From the NCBI GenBank assembly GCA_900088475.1, contig FLMG01003815.1:46304-110303 (forward strand): DNA of 64,000 nt, given 5' to 3'. Each line of letters begins with the position of its first letter. Positions within the stretch are counted from its first letter, which is position 1. Shown in pieces: positions 17,441 to 28,824 of the stretch. The DNA is from Hyphochytrium catenoides. Lineage: Eukaryota > Sar > Hyphochytriomycetes > Hyphochytriales > Hyphochytriaceae. The notes beneath the pieces are model-generated. The model saw only the letters and a program-made list of their open reading frames with translations, was not told where the DNA came from and ran no database searches. The position numbers were made by a program, and so were the translations under genes.

Positions 17441-20400
17441 ATGGGACTTCTTGAAGACTTTCCCGACCATATTCTCATCGCCATTCTGTCCTACCTAGAC
17501 CTCAGATGCCGTACCAAGATATCACAAGTGAGACGGAACGTCAGCACGGCCTTATTCTGTTGCTGTGGCCACTAACTTTTTATGCAAAGGTCGACCGATT
17601 GTTCAAATCCCTGCACGCTATTCTGTCCCAGCAACCATACTGGAGAACCATAACCGTCGTGAGGGAGATTGATGGCCAGGATGATGCGAGGGTGGAGGTT
17701 GCAGCGGCAGAGATAGTTCATGAATTCCTAGGCGTGCCATCGAGCAGCATTGGGCAGAGTAGGGAAACATGCAGCTCGTCATCAAGGCAGTGGGAACTAT
17801 CGGGACCCCCTTTGAGTGGCTTGCCCAACATGGGGCTCCTCTTCTCCAGTTATAGCATGATGCCGGCTCAGCCTTGGCGGAGGCTGCCACCGACTTTGGT
17901 CAGTTGCATATAAGGGGACACATCCTTTCGTATTCTCTTTGTGGCTATTTCTTCCCATGCATCCGGATGGCTGAACGGCGAACTTTATCCTCCTTTTCCG
18001 CCTCCAGGAGCTAATTGGATGTTTGGCGACCGACATCGCAGCAATTGACGGTTGCAATCCCATCTCGAGCCTTGCAGCACTATGGGGGAGTAGTAGCAGC
18101 CCTGGACCAAGGCGACAGAGAGAAGCTAGTGCTAGAAAGCGGTCAAGAAGTTATAGCTCCAGTGATCCCGTAGGACCACTAACGGTAGAGACGACAGGAG
18201 AAGAAGGGTTAACTATGACACTAGCTACGCTGCCAAATGTGAATGTGTCTTCCTTTTACCTTCGGCCGCGAGACCTTGAGAACTTAAACATGCTTACAGG
18301 TAAGACGTAAATATGGTCGGCTCTCTCTGTACGCCGGGGGTCTCTTCTTCGCCGTTCCCCTCTCGTTTTAGAAATAAGGAGCGTGAACTCTACTCTCACT
18401 GCCATTTCCAAGTGTTAGGAGTTAGATACTCCTGTTCTTGTTATGCTTCCTGGTGTTGCTCTATGGTCATGATCTGGATCTAATGTTCCTTATCGCTTCC
18501 GTCACCGACAAGATTTTGGAGGCACTGCAGTGGAAGGGCCCCTGCGAAAGGCGTTTGCTGCGATCGGCCTGTCCGTGGCGGAGGACTGGAAAGTTTTCCT
18601 CGTCATTTTTGGCCCTGCCTCACAGGTAGTTCAACCCCTTCTTGGCGACTTGGTAGACTCGTAGAACTCACGTATGTCCCAATATGTTAAGGGCAACAGC
18701 GGATTGCTACGCGCTTTGACACATCTCTACCCTAAGGCAAGCATTGTCGGTGGCATCGCCAGTGTTAGCCTAGAGCTGCAGCAACCTCACTTATGCCGTG
18801 TCTCAAATGGTTTGTTCACACTAATGACTCTCCCTCCTAGCTCCTTCGTACGTTTATATAACTTCTACCGAAGTTGCGCTCATCTGCAGCTAGCTTTTAG
18901 TGGCATTCTTTTGCCACTACCGATCCCACATTCTCTCTTGGTCTTCCCGCCGAGCTTTGTTCGCTAGAGAGTCTCAATGAACGTTCACTACCCATTCCGA
19001 TAGCATCTAGAAGAAGGTTTCCGCCCGCTGCGCGCATCAATGCTACAGGGGCCAGCTTTGCATCATCTTTCACTCTTCGCTCCTTCATAGTCTTCTGTTG
19101 ACTTGCTTCGCTTGCTTTTTGCCTTGCATTGATCCTCGCGCCGTGGTGCTGTTTCAGGTCAATTCTACGAATATGACGAAGGAGCCGTCTGTCTAGCGCT
19201 ACGCGGTGAGCTCTCTTTTGTGCCAGCTGTGACTCGGGCGGTTGCTCCGAAATCCCCGATACTGACGGTACACAAGGTGGTGCGGTCCGCTTTAGTGGAA
19301 GTGCGAAACGAGGAGACACGGTTAGCAATTGATGAGTTCTGTGGACGGGATGATACATGACTATTCTGTTTATTTACTTTTTTTGACTGACAAAGCCAGT
19401 AAACCGTGGGACCAGTAAGCGTTTGACTTTGGCTGACGTTTGACCTTATTTAGCATTGGTGTGAGGTTTTGCCGTTCAACTTCATTCTCTCTAATAGACT
19501 TCTTCCGTGTCCCACTAGAGAGGTCTTCGACGCCTTGCATTACACGCGTCTCCCTCCGGCAAAGGTTGGCTTTATAGCAGTTAAATCCTCCACCTCTGGG
19601 CGCTGGAGTCTCGAGTCAATCACAAACTTCGTCACGACCTCTGACGGTAATAACCTGATAGTCTTCTTGGACTCACATGTCCCTATTCGTTATCAAACCA
19701 TTAGCATAGGCAATGCTGGAATACGCCATTGATGCTTCATTCTCTTCACTATCTGAGTCTCCTCCCTCAACATCATACATCACGTTACTGTGCGAACTTT
19801 GGATGTGTCATATCTCCCCGGTTTTGACGTAAATCTTGGAAGGGTTTGGCTTCACCTTGACTTCAAGGGTGACCGTCGGACAGGAGATTCAATTCGTTTA
19901 CTTAGATGCTAGCAAGAATAAGGTAACGGCTGACTGGAAGCTAGTCCACTTTTTCAACTCGTTTCTTATATTTGAGCCCCTGTCTCTTTGCCTATGGTAC
20001 ACAGGTTGATCTTCAAACTCGACTGGCTTTTTTGAACCAAGCTCGGCTCGGTTTCCCTCTAGGATTGGTGCTTTTCACCTGCAATGGCCGCGGAGTGGAT
20101 CTTTATAGGACACCTCGGGTGGAGACAGGTGAGTGTGACCTTCAATAGGGCTAGCCGGATCTTATTGGCAGAACCACGCTTCTCTCTTTTTCCCTCTAAC
20201 TGCTCCGCGCCCTTGGGTTTTGCGGGTGGGCGACTCCTGATTATTGCTCTACCTCACTGGACACAGAGCTCATAGCGGCTGCTTTTCCCGGGGTTCCATG
20301 TTGTGGCTTCTTCTGCGGAGGCGAAATCGGACCTGCTCCGGACGTAGGGGCTTCCTTAAGTGTTCCAACACAGCCTGCAGACTCACGAATCTCCGAGCCA

Positions 20401-20442
20401 TTGGTAGGCCTTACTCTTCTATCTGCCTTGAAGTATTGCTAA
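17441..20442 (+). CDS. F-box protein with FIST domain (FBXO22-like)
   Basis: The N-terminal exon from ATG 17441 reads MGLLEDFPDHILIAILSYLD and continues LRCRTKISQVRRN, a typical F-box that would bind Skp1 in an SCF ubiquitin ligase. It splices into VDRLFKSLHAILSQQPYWRT. The middle carries a FIST sensor fold: LYPKASIVGGIASVSLE, then DEGAVCLALRGELSFVPAVT near 19168. FIST_C follows: VTVGQEIQFVYLDASKNK (about 19870-19920), VDLQTRLAFLNQARLGF with LVLFTCNGRGVDLYR (about 20005-20090), and ELIAAAFPGVPCCGFFCGGE followed by IGPAP, ending in TAA 20440-20442. F-box plus FIST is the architecture of FBXO22. Several internal exon borders (18300-19150) are unsettled. The target substrate is unknown. Confidence 0.75.
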
Positions 20443-20683
20443 TGACTACGAGTTACTTGGATCCCTAATGTCCCGGCCCGTTGCACTCTCACACTTTACT
20501 TTAGACTCTAAGCGCGGTGGTGGGGGCCTTCTTTATTCCCAGCCCAACGTCACTCCCTACCAGGCCATCATTGTGGGAAAGAGAACCAAGTTTAGCTGCA
20601 GAAGACGCAATGTCTGAGGTAAGAAACTTGAGACTATAACGGCGACGGACGACAGCCTGGGATCCACTAAATCTGGCGTTCAT

Positions 20684-20884
20684 GTCAGCAAAATGGCAAG
20701 AGCGCTATGGCCCGATCAGGTTGGCGCTCCAGCCCCAAGGAAGCCAGGCTTCACTAACTCCCGAATCACATCTAGTGTGAGCTATAACGGCCCCATTTTT
20801 GTGGATGACACCATCCCTTCCTTCTTGGGAGCTAAAGTCATCACCATCATGACCCTGCTAAGAAAGCTATACTGCTTGAACTAG
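20684..20884 (+). CDS. Possible small membrane-associated protein, two exons
   Basis: ATG 20684 gives MSAKWQERYGPI. A 57-nt intron with a CACTAAC branch-like site and TCTAG acceptor would join it to SVSYNGPIFVDDTIPSFLGA and a hydrophobic end (KVITIMTLLRKLYCLN). The product is about 48 residues. Size and the single hydrophobic helix are reminiscent of small respiratory-complex subunits, but I cannot assign a family. The donor is GTTGGC, not ideal. Confidence 0.3.
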   Translation, partial: VSKMARALWPDQVGAPAPRKPGFTNSRITSSVSYNGPIFVDDTIPSFLGAKVITIMTLLRKLYCLN

Positions 20885-21093
20885 ATGCGCCAGTTCGTCA
20901 TCATGCGAGCGTAAACAAAATTTTATGCAGGTCTGCCTGCCAGCGCAAGTATATCTATGGCAGTGGGTGCCTCTTCAACCCCATCACGGGCTCTGCTGTA
21001 AATTAATGAACAAAGGTTGTTCAGTCCAGAATTGCAGTCCCTGATGATCATCATCTCTCTATATACTAGCTGGGTAGACGGTGCATTTAGCGC

Positions 21094-22494
21094 TCAGAGG
21101 TTCTGGAACTGGTGTTCGTAGGTAGCCATAAGCCGTTCAAGCTCTTGCTTCTGTCTGGACATCTTTGCTATTTTGTGCTTCAAGCCCTAAATATCCAGCG
21201 GGTAAGGACCAGATATGGCTCCACAGGAAGAAGCTTCTTGTCAGCTTACCTCCTTTTGCTGTAGACGCTGGTGATGCAGCAGTTTGATCTGCCGAAAGCA
21301 GCAAGCACCCTGGTGGGGCGAAGAGGAAGAGAGCAAAACAAGACATTGGTTTGTGCCATGCAGGGAAACTGCGATAGGTGGTTTAACGAGCTATCATTGA
21401 CAAATTTGGAAAGAAGTGCAAAAGGAGAAGGTTCGAGCAAGGACAGAAACTTGCAACCTACCATGGCAACATACAGGATGCCGTTGCAACAGCAGTAGTA
21501 AAACACAATGCTATGTGCGACTGAGGGAGAAGCTGCAGAGCTATCCATGACCCTCATAAAGATGCCGTTGCTGAATTAACACAGGTCAAAGGCGATCGAA
21601 GCGTTGCAAATACGGCGGAAGAACTGTCGGTGTTGAAGGTATTGAGAGGAGCGACCAGGACATAGCAGTAGAGAACAGGTAGACATACCAAGAGGAGACG
21701 TACAGCGAGCAGCCCAAGAGGGAATCGTAGCTGAGGCGGCCGCTTCAGCGTAGTAACGGGACAAGAACACTAAGAAATAGGTGGAACAACAAGGAGGTAC
21801 TGATTAATACTTGACTTACAAGATAACAATGGCTCCACGAACTATCCAAGACTCTAACAGCGCCTAAAAGAAGACAATATACCTATCAGCGACAATGCGT
21901 TGAACCTGAGCGGCTACACGTACCAGTTGGGCTTGGCAGAAGGCAAGTTCTAGCTCTAAGATGAGCGTTAAACCACAAAAGGCAATAGCATAGATCTCTG
22001 CAGCGAATCTGACGGTATCATCAGCACTTGGAAGTGCGAACAGATGGACCAATCCTGAAGCGAGCGCTAGAAAGACAGCGCGAAGACAAGAAAGAGAGAT
22101 CGTCAGATCTGACTAGCTTAGAAGACGAGATAAATGCCCACCTACCTCCTACCACAGTCAAGCATCTAAAGAAGAAGCATAGGCCCAGAAAGATTTTACG
22201 ACCACAAATGAAATTTGTGGCGCCTGGAGTAAAGAGTTCTAAGAATGCATCCCATGCTGTTGGTCGCTTTTCCTTCTTGTTATCGTCAGCGGTATCCCTG
22301 CCGACCAAAGCACCGTGACGAGGACTAGATTTCACAGCTGCATCTTGCGGTTGGCCTCTGTTGGATAAGCCACTTTGCTGTGAGCTACTTGATGTTATGT
22401 CTGTTGACGTGACGGGAAGCTTTCGTCGAGGACTGAGGGTACGGGGGGTGAGACTGGCAGTCTCCTCAGCCATGGGGGACATCGAGTTCATCAT
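21094..22494 (-). CDS. Multipass membrane protein with C-terminal coiled coil
   Basis: ATG 22494 opens a Ser/Thr/Pro-rich cytosolic-type leader and then KRPTAWDAFLELFTPGATNF. Hydrophobic segments follow in later exons: TVRFAAEIYAIAFCGLTLIL, ALLESWIVRGAIVIL and HSIVFYYCCCNGILYVAMV. The pattern of a charged RF-x-EiYa motif in a short helix and a SWxxRG motif before another helix recalls four-helix Golgi/vesicle proteins of the TVP15/COPI-associated type. That resemblance is from memory. The last two exons join in phase 0 to give RQIKLLHHQRLQQKE and GLKHKIAKMSRQKQELERLM, a clear coiled coil, ending at a TGA at 21096-21094. Some exons between 21460 and 22200 are uncertain. Confidence 0.5.
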
Positions 22495-22942
22495 CGTCAA
22501 ATAACCCCATGACCAGCTTTACTAGATGATATCAAGCAACCCAAGCAGCCACCTGGTCTCGCAGACTGGCTGGGCAGCCTTTACCTCACCTCCTGTGCCC
22601 ACCTAGCCCACAGTTCATGACGACAAAGGACCAACTTCACACTATTATCTTGGAAGAAGTGCATCTGTCCGATCTGCAGATGCCCTTCAGAGCTTCATCA
22701 GAGCATCGCTGTCATCATCAGCAGAGATCAAAAGCTGTCAGCGTCCCTAACAAACAGCCTATGTACAACATGTACGAGGGCAATTGTTTAGCGCAAAAAC
22801 GATCTTGATCACATTTCTAAATAGATGCCTTTATATAGAGCTTATTAGGTATAGGTCCTATTCGATTCTCGATATGTCCAGATGAGTTTTATGATGTTTC
22901 CTTCCCCTTCTACTTTTCCTTCATCCCTGAGGCGGAGCTCCT

Positions 22943-23164
22943 TCACAAGGCCATAGAACCAGGCAGCAGCTGCTCGGCTGATGGAGCTTCAGACCCTGCT
23001 GGTGCATCATCAGATCTGTCGCAGCTGGCAGCAGGGCAGAGCTCGGAAACGCAGATCTTGATGAACGGCGTTGCGAGCTGCAGGAACTGACTGCTGGCGT
23101 GCAGTCTGGGATACTCAGTTATCTTACAACGCACACTCTCCTCGTCCCCATCCAAGATAGACAT
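22943..23164 (-). CDS. Hypothetical small protein
   Basis: A minus-strand frame with ATG at 23164 (MSILDGDEESVRCKITEYPR) ends at 22943. It lies 154 bp from and divergent to the prolyl hydroxylase start. The frame stays open upstream to about 23311, so earlier exons are possible. No family is recognised and the opposite strand is also partly open. Confidence 0.3.
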   Translation of the reverse strand: MSILDGDEESVRCKITEYPRLHASSQFLQLATPFIKICVSELCPAASCDRSDDAPAGSEAPSAEQLLPGSMAL

Positions 23165-23317
23165 TGGACTGATAGTGTGCCGCTGCGGGTCTGAGAGACG
23201 CAGACAGTACCACTCTTGTTGCCTTGGCCCAAGAATCAAAGATTTGCGGTGTAGCGCTGCTGAGCTGAGGGAATTTTGGAGTGCCAGCGTAATAAGCCTG
23301 TACTGCTGCAAGGCACC

Positions 23318-24936
23318 ATGGGCACGAAGGGCAATAGCGTGACGAAGAAGACCGTAAAGGAAAATGGTGCGGCTGCCGGAGCAGCAAGAGACAGTAAGGC
23401 GAGCAATGCTCCCAAAGCCGGCAGCGGCTTTGGGCCTTATTCTCTGATATGGATCATGCTATCTGTATCAATTGCCGCTCTTAGCACTTACTGGAAGGAG
23501 CCCCTGCTGGAGCTCGGATCTCATGCTAGGCGACTATTGAACACCTCCAATGGTTCCATGTCCGCATCTACCTGTCGCGCAAACCAGTACTTGACGTTGG
23601 ACGAGCCTGTACCGGGATTCCATGTGCTGTGCGTGGATAGGAAAACCGACGATAACACTCTAAACGTCAGAGCCTTTAGATGGGGCAAAAACGATTCACT
23701 GGCCTTTACCTCCCCCTCCACCTTCAGTGGTCTTAGACAGTAAGTGTACTCGAAGCTTTGACGCTACCACGTCGGGCAAGAGAAAGACTGAACCGTTTGA
23801 ATAGGTCTATTGCTGAGGCTCTAGGGATTCCTCCGAAGGTGACGGACTTGGAAAAGCGGTATAAGAATGACTGGATCATCACGGAGACAGAGGGTCGGCA
23901 TCTCCACGACTTGGATCAGGTGCTAATCCAGGGCACGGTGTTTGTCTTCGAGGGAGGCAACTTCATATGGCCCGGTACGAAAAACCTTAATGAGCTGCTA
24001 ATCACAATTGCCGTCACCCCCTCATTTTTGTCGACTGTCGTGGACCGAGGCTACTCTCGTACTTCACGTTTCTTATAGAGATCATTGCCTCTCTTCTACT
24101 TTGTTCCTGCTAGGTGTCCGCGTTGGTCATACTTGGACTACGGAGGTCGATGGTGTCGGCAGGCTGCGCTTCACTACCCTGGCCATGAAGCCTCTCGTCC
24201 TGTCAGTGGACAACTTCCTTAAAGACGAGGATGTTGAGCATATTCAGCAATTGGCCTTGCCAAACCTCCAAGAATCGGGTGTCGCGCTGAAAGACGTAGA
24301 CAAGGGCAAACCAGCAACAACGTGGCGTACCAGCACCAACACCTTCCTAGCCTCCACAACTGATCAGTTAAAGAGCATTGATAAGAGGGTAAGGGCACGG
24401 GACGATGTGATTCAGGCAGACTGTCACTAAGGGGACACCCTGCGGCATCATCTTCCTTCTGGATATCTTCCCGCTTACAAAGATTCTCTCTCGTCTCTCT
24501 CTAGGTCGAGGATATCACGAAAGTGCCATCAGACCACCAGGAATTCCTCCAAGTACTACGCTATGAACTGACCCAAAAGTATGATGCTCATCACGACTAC
24601 TTTGATCCAGACCACTATCAGACCAATGAGGAAACGCTTCAGATGGTTGAGTACGGTCATAAGAATCGTATGATCACCGTCTTTTACTACATGTCCGATG
24701 TCCCTGAGGGCGGGCACACGTGGTTCCCTAGGGCGGGAGGACTTGAATATCCTGAGCGTCATGATAAATGCGAAGGGGGCCTATTGGTACCGCCTCGTAA
24801 GGGTAGTGTGGTCATTTTCTATAGCATGAGGCCCGATGGCAGCATGGACCCATTCTCCCTACACGGAGGTTGCCCAGTAAAGCAAGGCACAAAGTGGGCA
24901 GCCAACAAGTGGGTGTGGAACAAGGTGTACCGCTAA
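23318..24936 (+). CDS. Membrane-anchored prolyl 4-hydroxylase
   Basis: A 2-oxoglutarate/Fe(II) dioxygenase that hydroxylates peptidyl proline, expected as a type II membrane protein of the ER/Golgi. Four exons (23318-23739, 23781-23974, 24114-24388, 24505-24936) sum to 1,323 nt, 440 residues plus stop. A Lys/Ala-rich leader precedes one transmembrane helix (about residues 46-66, SLIWIMLSVSIAALSTYW). A spacer then contains FEGGNFIWPGVRVGHTW before the catalytic domain (PLVLSVDNFLKDEDVEHI). Iron ligands are the HxD of YDAHHDYFDP and the distal histidine in SLHGGCPVKQGTKWAANKW, whose lysine binds 2-oxoglutarate. Also typical is MITVFYYMSDVPEGGHTWFP. The first intron is only 41 nt and its acceptor was chosen to keep the frame. 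It converges with EXO1, 89 bp apart. Confidence 0.9.
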
Positions 24937-25025
24937 AGACAGGAGTCCCATGTGTGTGAGATGAGGGGAAAATAGACGGATGTCCTTGAGAACTTGTCGT
25001 AGAAGGTAGATAGAACTGTGCGGTT

Positions 25026-28000
25026 TTAGGTCTTGCTGAAGAAGTAACAGATGGAGGCTCTCCCCTGTGCCACCTTTTGCTTCTTAGCCTTACTGCTTTG
25101 CGTCCGGTCATCTGTCCGCCCTTTAACGTGTTTGCTCCCAGTTTGTCTAGAGATGGGAGAGATACTATCCTCGACTTTTCGGCTTCCTCTTTTCTGGTCA
25201 GGAGTACTTTCCTGAAGGCTCTTACTGTCTCCGAAAGTGTCGTCTGTCCTCTCTGTATTTTCAGTGGGTCTGATGCTTCCCAGAGAAATGAAGCTTGTAG
25301 CCGGAAGACTGTTCAACTCGTTCTCTGGCTCCAAGTGTAAGCTTTGGGAAGAGCTGCTGTCCCATATCTCGACCACATCGACGTCAGCAGCAATGCTCTC
25401 CATCCTGTCCTCCAGAGATTGCGGGTAGCGAGTATCTTTTGCCGACGTAGGATTTGGTGGTGAAACCGCCGCGTTCTTCTTACTAGCAGCGCTGGGGACA
25501 GCCAATGTTTGGGCCTTGAGTCGGGCTATCAGAGAAGATGTTTCCGTGCGCTGTGCCACCGTTCCTCCTCGCTATTAAGAGGTCAAACAACCAAAATCAA
25601 TTAGCTATGTAGTAGGTACAGAAGGTCGTTGAAAGCCTTGTAGCGGTTAGAGATCATATGAAAAGGTCAGAAGAAAAGGAGGTCTATCACTATCTTCTAT
25701 GACCGTCTAGAACACCTCGGTCTAGAAGAGGAAAGGAGGGGTATTCAATAGCAAAGTTCTCATAGGACAGACATAATGCGCGTACCAGAAGAATAGGTTC
25801 AGACTGTGATCGAAGTGAGGTGCGAGGAAGCTCCATTTTGGCAGCAGTTTTGGATGGCGTCAATATCTCGCCTTTTGAGATAAAGGGCACGGAATGGCTT
25901 CTTTGGGGATGCTGTGGCGCTGGATAGGCATTGAGGGGTTGCTTAGAACGAGGATGGATTAGGCCTTCAGCTATACTCCGAGCTGTAGTCTCATCAAAGG
26001 TCATTCCCAACAAGGCAAAGCCCGAGCTCTCTCTGACAATTCTCTGCTCTGAAATCGAGGCGCATGCCTCACTTTCCGTATGGCACATGGACTGTGATTG
26101 GTCCCCCTGCTCCCCATCCGAAGAGAACTCATCAATCTCGCTGTCAATCCCGGCTGATGAATGTGAGCTACTCGTTTGAGTCTGAAGCTTTGTAGTCCTA
26201 CTGTTTCTACGCTTCTTCTTCTGGGAGACGACAGGTGGGTTGATGGTGATCAGCTTGAGACCAGGGTTGTTGGTAACATTACTCTGGGAAGAGCTGTTTT
26301 CTTTGTTGTCTCTCTCAACATCTTTGCCTGCTCTCTGCTCTTGGCTATCTTCCACCTTCTCCTGGTTATTTAGGTCGTTCAACGTTACGCACTTCTTGGT
26401 GTCTGGGTCATAGACTCGATGATAGAGAAACAGATTCTCCGCTTGATGAAATTTGTCAAGATAGCCCATCGGTATCTACAATATCAATAAGCCGCAACAC
26501 ACTTATGAGCGCTACGCATCAGAGACTAGAGGGGAGAAGATCCATGACAAAGGGTTCAACAGCATCAACGTGGGTGGAATTGGTGTGTATGTGAAAACGG
26601 AGCCCAACTGTAGTGATGTTGAAGATATGAATGAACTCTGAAAGTGACTTTGCTGAGTTACATCGACCTTGAGCTTTATTGCTTTGCTGCTTGAGTTATG
26701 AAGAATCCTAGAGACCCTTTTCCCATCAGGAACAGACCGATATTTAACTAGAAGCTTCTGTGCAGTCTACATGGACACGAATGGAGATGATCAAATTATT
26801 GTGACATATAGTATGAAGCACCGAAGAGCCTACCGCTAAGCCAATGCCAGGCAACGAGCTCAGATAGTCGCAACCAGCCATAATGCACATCTGAATAAAT
26901 AATCGAGAGCCGTTGGGGCACTCGGGAGCCATGAACTGAATCATGTCTTTGACAAAACCTTTCGCTATGAGAGGGACGTAGTTATAAGATAGGGTATCCA
27001 GATGAGAATGGTCATGAGATTATTAAGGCAGACGTTGGAGATCCAAAGGTCGTCTAAGTAGCGAAACAAGGGACCAAATGGCTAATCTATACGAGGCATG
27101 AAAAGAAAGGAATGGGAAGAAGTGAGGACCGGCGGAAAGACGAGCGTACAGAGTTCATGATGATTTGACAAGCGCTAACAGAGTGGACCCACCTCCTGAT
27201 GCTCTCTCTCGCAAGCAGCGAAGGTCCAATTCCTAGCAGGTGTTACTAAGGTCACTCTGGCTAACAACGAGGTGCGCGAATAGCCTTACCTCTCCATTTC
27301 CGTAGGCATCCATCTTATAAAAAACAGGACAGGACGAGCCAGCTGCGACGCAGTATACTAAGATATCAGAGTCTTCACTCAGTATCACGTCTGCTTTGCC
27401 TCTTTTGACCAGATAGGCGAGCTGGGAGCTGAAGGTAAGGCTTCGAAGTACATTTGAAAAGTGACTAAACTCCGACGCTGACCTGCGCATCAGCCTCATA
27501 CGGAGCCACCAGAAAGGGAACGTTCTCCTTCCGCAAAGCACTAATAACGGCAGCAGCCATTTCAGGGTTGGCAGGGACAGCCTAGGTCTATCTGTTCAGA
27601 ACAGCGTCTTTTTGTCTTCCAAAGCAGCAGATCTCCCCACTTACCCTCTGAAGGTATTCATTCGCTTCTCGGAAGAGATCCTCCTTCTGAGATTCTGGAG
27701 CCTGTTCTGCTTCTCTCAAGAGTCTTTTTCCTTTCTCAATATTAGCCTTTCGATCCTCATGGCGTTGTCGGAGTGTATCTTCCTGTACAAATGAGGAGTT
27801 CATCTGGCGCCGAAGCAAAGCATTAACTGAGAAACTTCTGCTCACCTTGCCAGGCACTCGATCACCATCAAAGACCTGCATGTTAGGGAATTAAAAAAGT
27901 GATTAGGGGTCAATATTTTCGAGAAGAGTGTCAACAACTAGCAAGACATACGCACCACATAAGGTGTGATATTATGGTGCTTCATCATCCCAATGCGATG

Positions 28001-28253
28001 CATAAAGTACCGAACGAAGCTATCAGTGGGTAGTCCTTCAACGAGCTCTTGAGCGCATGAATATGCTCTACGTAGATCATTGTCAGCCTCTTCTCTTGTG
28101 TCTACTAGCTGTAATAATAAGAGGAAAGAGTACGGACCCCTTATGCAGCCAGGAGTAGCCATCGATTGCAACGGTCATGCCAGCATATTTGGAAATGTGT
28201 TGGTCCTTGGACGTGATGTCCCGCAGCTCGCGGAGAAGGCCTTTGATACCCAT
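25026..28253 (-). CDS. EXO1: Exonuclease 1 (XPG/RAD2 family)
   Basis: A 5'-3' DNA exonuclease/flap nuclease for mismatch repair and double-strand-break resection. It starts at ATG 28253 with [18 protein letters not shown]. The first splice restores [20 protein letters not shown]. Metal ligands are visible in [41 protein letters not shown] and [16 protein letters not shown] (helix-two-turn-helix). The I-region helix [19 protein letters not shown] is intact. After about 26470 the product is a long disordered Ser-rich tail (26469-25690 and 25559-25026), typical of EXO1. The extreme C-terminus, [11 protein letters not shown], resembles a PCNA-interacting box but lacks the usual first glutamine. 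Stop TAA lies at 25028-25026. Exon borders in 26500-27200 are approximate. Confidence 0.9.
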
Positions 28254-28560
28254 TGAAGAAGAGTGAAGCTCTTCTCACACGTCCAGCAACTCTTGTCACG
28301 AGGAAGAAACGAACACTAGCTACACCCGACGGTCATAGCGCCTCGTCTGACAGAGGCCACAATGGCGGAAGTAGCTCTGATACACGATCTTCTGCTTACG
28401 ACTCGTAGCGTACCCCAGTTCTAGACATTACCTCTGCGGCACCTTGATAGACTAAGCTTCAGTAGAGAGCTCTATCATGCCAAAAAGCTTCATAGTGGTT
28501 CATGCGGTGCACCAATGAAACTTGGTCGAAGTATGACAATTGACAATTGTTTGTTTCGCG

Positions 28561-28824
28561 CTATCGCTTTGGCGCCAAAACTTTAAACTTCAACGGATGC
28601 CAGCCGGTAACGGCCTTCTGCTGTAGTTGAGGAAGAAAGGAAGGATCCTGAGTCTCCAGCACAAAGGAGATGACGATCAATCCATCATCTCCGCACTCTC
28701 TCTGAGATCGATAAGAAGTGGTCGATGAAGATGAATGAATGGCAGATACGGTTGATATATAGTACAGCAGGCAGGGAGGTACAGGCCCGCAATGACAAAT
28801 AAGGAACAGGCTCCGGATGGTCAT
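28561..28824 (-). CDS. Hypothetical small protein, possibly two exons
   Basis: The ATG at 28824 opens MTIRSLFLICHCGP. Either the frame is read straight through (87 codons), or an in-frame intron joins it in phase 0 to RECGDDGLIVISFVLETQDP, ending in KAVTGWHPLKFKVLAPKR. The second form has about 60 residues. No family recognised. It lies upstream of EXO1 on the same strand. Confidence 0.3.
   Translation of the reverse strand: MTIRSLFLICHCGPVPPCLLYYISTVSAIHSSSSTTSYRSQRECGDDGLIVISFVLETQDPSFLPQLQQKAVTGWHPLKFKVLAPKR

Noticed and set aside
17590..17612. GTTCAAATCC resembling a tRNA T-loop
   Set aside because: It lies inside an F-box gene exon (LFKSL) and no acceptor stem, D-arm or anticodon arm surrounds it.
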